Both the position numbers and the translations under genes were made by a program. The notes beneath the pieces are model-generated. The model was not told the origin of the DNA. It did no database searches and saw only the letters and a program-made list of their open reading frames with translations. 64,000 nt of DNA. Origin: Corynebacterium sp. (GTDB taxonomy: Bacteria > Actinomycetota > Actinomycetes > Mycobacteriales > Mycobacteriaceae). Shown here piece after piece: positions 38,337-46,553 of the stretch (its first letter is position 1; every line of letters begins with the position of its first letter). Location: positions 32,330-96,329 of the forward strand of contig NZ_JAUNKC010000009.1 in the NCBI RefSeq assembly GCF_030532965.1, written 5' to 3'.

Positions 38337-41300
38337 TTACAGTTCGGAAAAAACTACTTGAAGCGCTTTCGCGCGTTTCTGCGTAGCCCCTGTCGCATTC
38401 CCCTCAGCAATCACTGTGAGGCTTGCCCATTCTGTTGCGGGAATGATCCCGCGGGCAGTCGCGGCCACCAACACGTCGAGATGTTGTTCCACTACTTTCA
38501 GCACACCGTTGAGCCACTTCGGTAACTTCCCCGCCGCCGCGTTTTCGCTGGCTATGTGTAAGCTTTCTGTCACAAGTGGCCACAGGCCGGAGATGGCGGT
38601 GGGGTGTTTGTCCAGAATTTTCAGCGCTTTCACGAGGTTCCATTCTGCAACCTCGGCAAGCATGCGTGCCGCGTGGCGGATATGCTCTGAAGGTAGTCTG
38701 CCGTTGCTAATCGCCTCTAACACTACCTGCTGCGCCAGGGACACGGGGTACGGTTTCCCGTAACTTCCCAAAAACGCCACAAGTGCAACGGAGACTTCCT
38801 TCAGCGCGGGAATATCCTTAATGGGGTCGCTTGCTTGAATGTCCCAATCGTCGGTTTCAAACCAAGCACCGCGGCGCCACGCGAGGATAAAGGTTCTGCC
38901 TTCCGCATCCTCGTCATCTATCAGTGAGCGGCGGGTAACCATTAGTGTGGCGTCCTCGTTCCAGGTTTCCACGCACAATGGGGCGTTCACTACGTACTGG
39001 GATTTTTCGTCCTCCCCGAGTTTGAGCACGACCCACAGGTCTTCCCCAGAAGAATCAGATTGACCGAAACCAACCTCCACGTTTACCTGCGAGTCATGAA
39101 TGCGTGCGGGAGCGAAGGTTTCACCCCACCGTGCAGCGAACTCCTCCTCACTGAGAGTTTCCACCTTCTTCCCAGCACCAGTTTCCTGCTTCGGCGCATC
39201 CACCCCCAAGGCGCCCATCGCTTTCTGTGCCGCCGTGACCAGCTTCGATGTGCCCGCCTTTGCCGCGCACGCCCGAAGGCCAGGCACATCAAGTGCTTCT
39301 TTCGGCGCTTTGCCTTCCGCCACGGCGATACACACATGGGGTGCAAGATCAGCCATGGCCTGCGCTATTTCCACCGCACCTGGGGTGGTGGCGGAACGGG
39401 CGGCGGCAATGCGGCACACATCGTCAAAAATCGGCCACACAACCGAAAGTAAACCATCACCGGCGAGCTCCTTGAGTGGTTGCGCCAACCCAGTGAAACT
39501 GGTGGCGCGTGTGCGCCAGTCTAAAAGCTCAACGTTGGCGGTGCCGGGGAGTAGGATTCCGCGTCGAAAAGCTAGCATGACGGCGTCAAGCACGCGGGCG
39601 AACAGTTCAGGGTCACTGATCCGCAGCGCACCCAACAGATTCATGGCTACACCTGGGGAAAGTACATGCTCAGCATGGGCAACGGTCTCAGCGTGCGCGG
39701 CGCACCGCAACCAGCTACTCTTCTTCGTCACCCGCAAACCAAGGTGCGGGGTATCCACCCAGGTGGGGAACAAGGTGGGGTCAACCCCGCCACGTGGCGC
39801 GTTGAGGCGGTCCGGGAACGCGCCCAAGCAGTGCGGAATTGCGACAGGTTGGGCGACAAACTCCCCCGCCGCCGGGTCGGCACTGAGGCCGGGGTCGTCG
39901 ATCTGGTTGAAAATGTAGTCGGCGATCACCTCGCCCACAGTCACGGTGACCGGCTGCGCGGTTTCTACGAACGGAATGTCGAAGGCACGCGCCTGAACCG
40001 CCGCCGCCGACCAATCCAGGTCGGGAGTTTTCAGCCGCATGAGCGCGATCTGCAAATCCGCCTCACTCACGCTCGCGTTGGCTGCGCGGTATGCCTCAAG
40101 GCGTGCAATGAGGTCAGAAAAATCGATGCCGAAATCCATGGTGCTTGGGGTAGACAGCAGGCAGGGGATCTCACCGAAATTCTGGACCAACCGCACCTCG
40201 CGGGCATAGAACAGCGACGACTGCTCATAGTCGTCGAACCAGCCCCCGGTGGGCTCGTCGAATACAAGCCCCAACATGCCGTTTCCCCAGTTCATTGTTG
40301 CGTCCTGCACCGCACGCACCGCCTTGGTGCGATCATGAAAGGCAAGCTGGGTCGCAAGCGCCCAAAACCGCTCGATATGGTGGTTAGATTCTGGGTTGAA
40401 ACCGTAGTTGGCCTGCGCAAACGCCGCCGCAAGGTTGGTCGCGGTCACCTCCCCCACCTCGAAGCGCACAGGCTTAGTGAAACTTGGCGTGGGCTGCCAC
40501 CAGTTCCCCGCGGGCGCAGGCGCCGTTTCCACCCGCTGTGCAGGGGTTTTACCCCACGCCGTGAGCAGCTTCCCCGCAAGTGCCGCCACCTTCGGATCGT
40601 CGTGGGTATAAAGTTCTTCTAGCCGCGCGAACAGGTGTTGCTTCGTCTGCTCCGTGAGATCGTTGCGCTTGCCCAGCGTGGTGAGCACCGACTTCAGCCC
40701 CGCCAGCGTGGGCACATACAGGGCGCCGAGTGCGGCATTGGCAAGCTCAGGCTCCGACATAAGCGCGAGAAGCCGCAGACCATACGCCTTCACGCAGTCG
40801 GCGTGGCTTGCCGCGATCTGGCTTGCCAGCACAGCTTGGTGGCGGGTGATGTCGGCGTCGCTGAGTTCAAGGTCCTCGGTAAGCATCTGCAACAGGCGGC
40901 GACGCTGCTTCGGTTTTGAGCATTTTTCCAACTCGCGGGCGATCCACGCAAGCAGATCATCGCGGTTGCCCGCCCCAGCTTTCACACCGGCGACCAGCCC
41001 GCGCCCCACGGTTGCGTGCAGCTCCGCCTGCATCGACTCTGCCACCGCATAGTGCTCCTCGTAACGCGCCAAAAGTTGCTCACGTGTGGGAAAGCAGCTC
41101 GGATATTCCTTGCTCAGTATCTCCCTTACGGCAGCCTCCCCCGCCTGGATTGAGACTACCCCGCCCCAATAATGCAGGTAGTCGAGGATTTCCGGCACAG
41201 CAATGTGTACCCCACCCACGCCCGCAACAAGGCAGACGGCAGCCACGCAGCTGGTGTCTAGGAGTGTATCTGCCAGCGGCCGTACGCTTGTCGACGCCGC

Positions 41301-41639
41301 CACCACGTAGTCCCGCGCGTACCTCTCACCCCGGCGTGCCACACATTCCGCGACGACTTTTGGATGTTGATCCTTAGTCATCCGCGTCGCGGTTTTTGCA
41401 TCCACACCCATGACAATGGCGAAAATCCCAAGGTATTGCGGTTGATGGCCACAGTTTTCCTCCCACTCGTGAGAATCCCAGTCGAGGGTATCCAAAGCTT
41501 GAAGCCCGAGTTGGGCGATTTTCTTGTGCTCATCGGTAGGCTCGGGCAGGGTGAGAATATCCTCTGGGTTAGTGATCGTAGCCCATCCGAGTTCCTTATA
41601 AATGTCGAGCGCGGCAATAAGGTTCGCTGTTTGAGACAT
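38337..41639 (-). CDS. Giant DUF6493-like helical-repeat protein, paralogue 2
   Basis: The 1100-residue protein parallels the 33895 product: ALDIYKELGW start, helical-repeat N-terminal region, LLSTPSTMDFGIDFSDLIARLEAY....ALMRLKTPD, LSPGVAMNLLGALRI, AFRRGILLPG and LDVPGLRACAAKAGTSKLVTAA. Sequence divergence from paralogue 1 is high, so the duplication is old. It ends 23 bp before the next TY-Chap gene. Two copies of the dispersed motif region lie in it (41286-41298 exact; 39561-39572 near). The function is unknown. Confidence 0.65.
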   Translation of the reverse strand: MSQTANLIAALDIYKELGWATITNPEDILTLPEPTDEHKKIAQLGLQALDTLDWDSHEWEENCGHQPQYLGIFAIVMGVDAKTATRMTKDQHPKVVAECVARRGERYARDYVVAASTSVRPLADTLLDTSCVAAVCLVAGVGGVHIAVPEILDYLHYWGGVVSIQAGEAAVREILSKEYPSCFPTREQLLARYEEHYAVAESMQAELHATVGRGLVAGVKAGAGNRDDLLAWIARELEKCSKPKQRRRLLQMLTEDLELSDADITRHQAVLASQIAASHADCVKAYGLRLLALMSEPELANAALGALYVPTLAGLKSVLTTLGKRNDLTEQTKQHLFARLEELYTHDDPKVAALAGKLLTAWGKTPAQRVETAPAPAGNWWQPTPSFTKPVRFEVGEVTATNLAAAFAQANYGFNPESNHHIERFWALATQLAFHDRTKAVRAVQDATMNWGNGMLGLVFDEPTGGWFDDYEQSSLFYAREVRLVQNFGEIPCLLSTPSTMDFGIDFSDLIARLEAYRAANASVSEADLQIALMRLKTPDLDWSAAAVQARAFDIPFVETAQPVTVTVGEVIADYIFNQIDDPGLSADPAAGEFVAQPVAIPHCLGAFPDRLNAPRGGVDPTLFPTWVDTPHLGLRVTKKSSWLRCAAHAETVAHAEHVLSPGVAMNLLGALRISDPELFARVLDAVMLAFRRGILLPGTANVELLDWRTRATSFTGLAQPLKELAGDGLLSVVWPIFDDVCRIAAARSATTPGAVEIAQAMADLAPHVCIAVAEGKAPKEALDVPGLRACAAKAGTSKLVTAAQKAMGALGVDAPKQETGAGKKVETLSEEEFAARWGETFAPARIHDSQVNVEVGFGQSDSSGEDLWVVLKLGEDEKSQYVVNAPLCVETWNEDATLMVTRRSLIDDEDAEGRTFILAWRRGAWFETDDWDIQASDPIKDIPALKEVSVALVAFLGSYGKPYPVSLAQQVVLEAISNGRLPSEHIRHAARMLAEVAEWNLVKALKILDKHPTAISGLWPLVTESLHIASENAAAGKLPKWLNGVLKVVEQHLDVLVAATARGIIPATEWASLTVIAEGNATGATQKRAKALQVVFSEL

Positions 41640-41669
41640 TGGTGAGTACTCTTTCTTTTCGTTGCGCGG

Positions 41670-42716
41670 TTAGGCAAGTCTGAGGATTCGGCGGTAGGTG
41701 TCGAAGCTGGTCACAAAATCGTTCTCTTCCGCATCTTTTTCGTGGGTGTAGTCCACACAATAGGGGGTGACTGGGAAAAACTACCAGGCCACTCCCGCAT
41801 CACCACAGTAACCGGTTCCGCCGTCGCCACCTTTTCGTGCCACATCCAGCCCATCACTCACAAGTTCATAACGGTAAGGGTCATACGCAATTTCTAGGCC
41901 AAAGAAATTCGGCTTGATCAGCGTCTCCTCGACTAACGAAAGAAAACCACTTGAAAAGTAGTCGTCCCCATCAAACGTGAATCCAGTAATGGATTCAAAA
42001 TCAAGACTTTCACCCCACGGCGCAAGGGTGCGGCACCCACCACCGGCAAGGTACTCCCACTCCCGCAAGGTGAGCAGGGAAAACCCGTCACTTTCTGCCG
42101 CTTCTCGAAGTTCGTCGTAATAAAGTTCCTCAAAAAGCTCAACTCGCCACGGCGACGATTCATCATCACGGGTGATTAACACAGTCTCGTCGAGCTCGCT
42201 ACTCACCACCCCCATTTTCTCGGCTTCGGCAATCAATTCTTGAATTTCAGGATCATTCGCAACCTCTTTGGCAGTTGCTTCCCGCCAACAGGGAACACGT
42301 GCGGCGCGTTCAAGCAGCATCGGTGCAATCGTGCACTGTTCAATAACCGTGGTGTGAGTACGAAGTAGTTCGGTTATCTTTGTGCGAAATTCAGGACTGG
42401 CAGCAGCGGCGCGAATTTCTTCATCTGTTCCCGCGCCATTGTCTCGCGCAAAGTCCAGCCACATTTCCTCCCGCGGTTCCTCGGTGAATCCATCCCAACC
42501 CAACGTCACCTCAGCACCGGGCACGAACACGAACTCGCTGTCTAGGCTTCTGGGATGGCGGAGAATCCCCGTGAATGTCGAACGCCCAAAGCGAGAAAAC
42601 TCTTGGGTTTCAATGAGCGTAGTTCCCGTGTGCTCAGCAATTTCGCGTAAAAGTTTCACCTGCTCATCACGGGAAAGCGCGGAGTAGGTGGGGTTGGCGA
42701 GCTTTGTTTTATCCAT
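41670..42716 (-). pseudogene. FGE/SUMF1-like protein truncated by an in-frame stop
   Basis: The intact frame runs from ATG 42716 to a TAG at 41781-41783 (311 residues). It has SEFVFVPGAEVTLGWDGF, GFSLLTLREWEYLAGGGCRTLAPWGESLD and PNFFGLEIAYDPYRYELV....RKGGDGG, the layout of FGE/SUMF1-type C-type-lectin folds. After the TAG the same frame continues FFPVTPYCVDYTHEKDAEE and ends TSFDTYRRILRLA at 41670, matching the AFPTSPYF...RFDFYRRVIRIDG end of the 42709 paralogue. The stop therefore cuts about 37 conserved residues. Its start overlaps the upstream gene by 8 nt. The truncated form may still be made. Confidence 0.75.
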
Positions 42717-43734
42717 CAATTCTGATAACCCTTCGGTAGAAGTCGAAGCGATCGCTGGGGCCATCCCTCAACATTTCGGTTTCTTCGAAATAAGGGGATG
42801 TTGGGAACGCCACCGCCCACGAAAAACCAGCACCACCGTGACTGTTGCAGCCACCGTCCCCACCCTTGAACATAAAACCATCGTCGGTGGTGACGATCTC
42901 ACGCTTGAATGGATCAAAAGCAATGGTCAGGCCGAAAAAGTTGGGGTACTCCCACGCCTCGGCATCACTTGCGAAACCAGGCGTTGCGGAGCGAAAAGAG
43001 TTGTAATCAAGACTGTCACCCCACACTGCTAGGGTTTCACAGCCACCGCCCGCCAAGTATTCCCACTCGCGCATCGTCGGCAGTGAGAATCCCGACGCCT
43101 CTACCTGTTGTTTCAGCTGGTCAAATGTGAGCTCTTCCCACTCCCGCGCCCGCCAATGCGCAGTATTGTTGGACTGCGAAACTTCCAACCGATTGCGCAG
43201 GGTGTACACATCCACGTGGTGGTCAATGGCTTTACGGATCAATTCCTGAACATCGGCACGCACTTCCACGTCCTCAGCGCGAATATCCCTCCAGCAGGGC
43301 TGAATCACGCAGCGTTCCACCAACATGGGGCCAATAGTAAAGGTTCCTTTAGGTGTGGTTTGCTCCCGAAAAATATCGATTGTGTCCTGTTGGAATGCTT
43401 CCTCCTGAGCCTGTTTCCTCACTTCTAGGTCGCCTTCTTCAGGTGATTCTTCGCACGTGAACCATTCAGCCAGTTCCACCCACATGTCCATGCTTGGTGG
43501 AGTAACAAACCCATCCCACCCCAATCTCACCTCAGCGCCGGGAACGAACACGAACTCGCTGCCACCCACGATGAAGATGGCAGTGTCAAGGTGTCGCCCG
43601 AAGCGCTCAAAGCGAATAAACTCCCTGATTGTGGCGCCGTATTTTTCGGCAATCGCTGTTAGTAGCTGCCGCCGCCCATCATTAGTGAGGGAACTGTAGT
43701 TCGGTTCCGAAAGCACAGTGAGATCCATCGCCAT
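42709..43734 (-). CDS. FGE/SUMF1-like protein, full-length paralogue
   Basis: The 341-residue protein has SEFVFVPGAEVRLGWDGF, GFSLPTMREWEYLAGGGCETLAVWGDSLD, YPNFFGLTIAFDPFKREIV and FKGGDGGCNSHGG, and ends RFDFYRRVIRIDG. This is the pattern of formylglycine-generating-enzyme-like domains, but the paired cysteines of catalytic FGE are not visible, so binding or structural use is likelier than enzymatic modification. It is translationally coupled (8-nt overlap) to the truncated paralogue. An ancestral tandem duplication is clear. Confidence 0.7.
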   Translation of the reverse strand: MAMDLTVLSEPNYSSLTNDGRRQLLTAIAEKYGATIREFIRFERFGRHLDTAIFIVGGSEFVFVPGAEVRLGWDGFVTPPSMDMWVELAEWFTCEESPEEGDLEVRKQAQEEAFQQDTIDIFREQTTPKGTFTIGPMLVERCVIQPCWRDIRAEDVEVRADVQELIRKAIDHHVDVYTLRNRLEVSQSNNTAHWRAREWEELTFDQLKQQVEASGFSLPTMREWEYLAGGGCETLAVWGDSLDYNSFRSATPGFASDAEAWEYPNFFGLTIAFDPFKREIVTTDDGFMFKGGDGGCNSHGGAGFSWAVAFPTSPYFEETEMLRDGPSDRFDFYRRVIRIDG

Positions 43735-43811
43735 TCTTTTCTTCGACTCATTTATCTCTCACAGTGTAGAAAAAAGACGCGTCGAACAGGACATTTTGCA
43801 CTGATTCTTGG

Positions 43812-44588
43812 CTAGTTTTCAGATTCCTCTTCATTTGGAAAATTCCATACAGGCAAAACTTTGTTCCCCTTAGCCCATTCCACTACCGTCGCCCGTGCCA
43901 GCGGGAACCAGTCCCCTGTTCGTGGGTCGCGAAACAGCGCGGCCTCGGGCACATCCGCTTTCCGACGAATCCCCGAAACCTCCTTTGCGGTTATCCCCGT
44001 CACCTCCCCGCTGGCAATGAGCTGATGTGCCGCTTTGATCCATAATGCAGAAAACTGTTCTTGGCGACACATTAAACCCTGCCGCTCCCTTTTGGTGAGG
44101 TGGAGGAACTTCAGCGGCGTGTGTTGCAATATGCGCCACTGCGCAAACCCCAAAATTTCGCCGGTGACTGGGTGACGCCGCGGGTACGCCTCCATTCCCG
44201 TCCACCATTCAGGACACAACGCCCACACTTGTCCCCGCGCCGCACCGCGCAACACCAGCACGCTCCACTCGCCATAGCCTTCCTCGGCTAGGAAGACGAT
44301 CCCCCGCATGAGCTGTTCATACAGCGGTTTCGTCGCTTCTTCCGCAAGCGTGTTATCCTCCCACGTCGCAGGATTGTCCGTGAGCGGGTCACAGTAAACG
44401 GGTGTGTCTGCTGTGAAGGGAAAATCCTGCGACCAATCGACGCAACCCGGCGCGTGAAACCGTGCCACGATTTCGCTGCCAGCATTTTCTGGAGTGGTCA
44501 AGAAATCACGGTAGTCCTGCGGCAGTAACACTCCGAGGGTTTTTTCTGCGCTTGTGAGCTTGTCGACGCCGACACCTGTCCCCTTCAA
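43812..44588 (-). CDS. SMI1/KNR4 (SUKH) family protein, paralogue 2
   Basis: The 258-residue protein starts at TTG 44588, supported by AGGAGG 8 nt upstream. The signature is KLTSAEKTLGVLLPQDYRDFLTTPENAGSEIVARF, then LVLRGAARGQVWALCPEWW and RHPVTGEILGFAQW, and the conserved ITAKEVSGIRRKADVPEAALFRDPRTGDW end. It matches the 30146 and 52017 genes. A copy of the 13-bp motif (44558-44570) encodes GVDKL near its N-terminus. An immunity role is inferred from the family. Confidence 0.88.
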   Translation of the reverse strand: MKGTGVGVDKLTSAEKTLGVLLPQDYRDFLTTPENAGSEIVARFHAPGCVDWSQDFPFTADTPVYCDPLTDNPATWEDNTLAEEATKPLYEQLMRGIVFLAEEGYGEWSVLVLRGAARGQVWALCPEWWTGMEAYPRRHPVTGEILGFAQWRILQHTPLKFLHLTKRERQGLMCRQEQFSALWIKAAHQLIASGEVTGITAKEVSGIRRKADVPEAALFRDPRTGDWFPLARATVVEWAKGNKVLPVWNFPNEEESEN

Positions 44589-44895
44589 AAGTTCCGCCTC
44601 CTGCGTGTGTTCGTTGTTGCGTGGTGATGCTCTTTTTCACACCACTGTGTCCCTTTGGGGTATCACCTGAAGAATATTTGCCGCATTACTTAACGTTCAG
44701 AATAACTACCGTGCCCACACAGTTAACCATGGTTCTCTCCCGGCAAAGGCCCCAATGCTATTCACAGCACAGCAACGTGGCGTGACGATACTTAGGGTCA
44801 TGTGCCTGAAAAATCCTCTTCCCTATTTACAATTTTGGTTGTAGCGGACTTACAATTTTGAACATAGAAGATTTACAGCATAGTCAAATTCTCTA
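44589..44895. promoter_or_regulatory. Divergent intergenic region with 11-bp direct repeats
   Basis: No gene is seen between the SUKH gene and the AAA ATPase. TTACAATTTTG occurs at 44827-44837 and 44850-44860, 23 nt apart, and both contain TACAAT, a fair -10 match. They lie 35-70 bp before the ATPase start and may be a tandem promoter or an operator. Confidence 0.45.
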
Positions 44896-46140
44896 ATGAA
44901 CAGGGGAAATGCATTGAGCACATCGTATCTCAAGCGGATAGTAGATCAGGAACTACACCGCACTCTCAACCGTGCCGGAGCTGTGCTCGTTCAAGGTGCT
45001 AAGGCATGCGGCAAAACTGAAACAGCGCTCCAAGTGGCAGGCTCCGTTATCAACATGGATACCAACCCCCAAGTGTCCCGTCTCATGAGCATTGATCCCC
45101 ATTTGCTTCTTGAGGGGCCTACTCCGCGGCTTATTGATGAATGGCAAATTCACCCTGAAATCTGGAATTACGTTAAACGGGCTGTTGACAATCGGAAAGC
45201 ACCAGGCCAATTCATTCTCACCGGTTCCACCGCCCCGCAATCTGAAGAATCACGCCATAGCGGGGCGGGCCGATTCGCCAGGCTCACGATGAGAACTATG
45301 ACCTTTGTGGAAACTGGTCATTCATCTCAGGAAATCAGCCTGCACGATGTGCTTAATAATGCTCCGATCCAGGCGATCAGCGATAAGCAAATAGACTTTC
45401 ACACCTTAATTACCCGAATCGCGGTAGGCGGATGGCCTGGAAACCTCACGCTCAACACCAAAGACGCGCTGGAAATGAACAAAGTTTACGTCGAAGCCAT
45501 AGCATTCGCTGAGGTTCAAGACTTCAATGTGCGCAATTCCGTCAAAATGCGTAGGTTACTCACATCCCTTGGTAGGGCTATTGGAACGGAAATAAATGTG
45601 TCCACCATTGCCAGTGATGTGGGCGCGGGTCACAAATCGATCAAACGGTACCTTGATGTGTTGCGCCAACTGTTCATTGTTGAGGAACAACCAGCGTGGT
45701 CTTCACACTTGCGTTCACGTGCGCAACTGCGCAAAACTCCAAAGCTGCATCTGGCTGACCCCTCGTTGGCGGTCGCTGCATTATCCGCAACGCCCACCAC
45801 CCTTCTTGAACAGTTGGACTATGCGGGTCAGCTCTTTGAATCGCAGGTTGTTCACGATTTGAGGGTGTTCAGTGGGCACCCAGTGTTCCATGCACGCGAC
45901 AACTCTGGGGCGGAAGTTGACGCTATTATCGACTACCCCGATGGGAAATTGCTACTAGTAGAGGTCAAGCTTGGGCAAAACGACGCGGTGGTTGAACAGG
46001 CTGCACAATCATTGAATCGGTTTGCGAACAAGCTCAACCGCGATGATGTGTCAAAGATGATTATCACCTCAGGCGGGTTCGGCTACCGCCGCGTCGAGGA
46101 TAATATTCCGGTAGTTCCTTTCACCGCACTGACACTGTGA
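44896..46140 (+). CDS. AAA ATPase with DUF4143 domain
   Basis: The 414-residue protein has N-terminal AAA motifs: Walker A GAKACGKTETA, Walker B LIDEWQIHPEIWNYVKRAVD, sensor ILTGSTAP. The C-terminal DUF4143 domain (residues about 190-400) ends with a PD-(D/E)XK-like segment FESQVVHDLRVFSG...GAEVDAIIDYPDGKLLLVEVKLGQ. These proteins are widespread, often in variable regions; function unclear, although the EVK/D-x-E core suggests nuclease ancestry. A TTG at 44914 has AGGGG 7 nt upstream and may be the true start. Confidence 0.9.
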   Translation: MNRGNALSTSYLKRIVDQELHRTLNRAGAVLVQGAKACGKTETALQVAGSVINMDTNPQVSRLMSIDPHLLLEGPTPRLIDEWQIHPEIWNYVKRAVDNRKAPGQFILTGSTAPQSEESRHSGAGRFARLTMRTMTFVETGHSSQEISLHDVLNNAPIQAISDKQIDFHTLITRIAVGGWPGNLTLNTKDALEMNKVYVEAIAFAEVQDFNVRNSVKMRRLLTSLGRAIGTEINVSTIASDVGAGHKSIKRYLDVLRQLFIVEEQPAWSSHLRSRAQLRKTPKLHLADPSLAVAALSATPTTLLEQLDYAGQLFESQVVHDLRVFSGHPVFHARDNSGAEVDAIIDYPDGKLLLVEVKLGQNDAVVEQAAQSLNRFANKLNRDDVSKMIITSGGFGYRRVEDNIPVVPFTALTL

Positions 46141-46217
46141 CTTTCGTCAACGCATCCCTCTTCCCCAGCGCTGTCCGAAAACTTTGAGATGAGTTTTGAA
46201 ATGTACGCAGTGCTTGT

Positions 46218-46457
46218 TTAGATATGCACGTGACGTGCTTGGACGAGTCTCCGTATTCCCTCAAAAATAGCAATTCCCGCAGGGATGAGGATTAGTGGGG
46301 TTAGTGTGCTGGAGGCTATAAGCAGGATCGCGATGAAACCTGACAGGATACCTACTGCAAATAGAAAAGCACTGGTTATAGTCAGGCGACGCCGATAATC
46401 CCGGTTATTCTTGCGTATGGTCTTACGAGCTTCCTCAACTGAAATTTGGACTGTCAC
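46218..46457 (-). CDS. Small two-helix membrane protein
   Basis: The 79-residue product starts at GTG 46457, with AAGGAGG 6 nt upstream, a strong ribosome-binding site. Residues 1-25 are charged, and residues about 27-47 and 50-65 are hydrophobic (FLFAVGILSGFIAILLI and LTPLILIPAGIAIFEGI). It is last in the minus-strand run after the helical-VOC gene, 96 bp downstream. No family is recognised. The strong initiation signal supports reality. Confidence 0.65.
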   Translation of the reverse strand: MTVQISVEEARKTIRKNNRDYRRRLTITSAFLFAVGILSGFIAILLIASSTLTPLILIPAGIAIFEGIRRLVQARHVHI

Positions 46458-46553
46458 CGTGCGCCTCCTTCCTCTTCATGTGCACAATGTTCCACTTGGT
46501 GGATTGAGTTTTACCATCTTTCTTCACTATATCTTCTTGGATTACCATCACGC

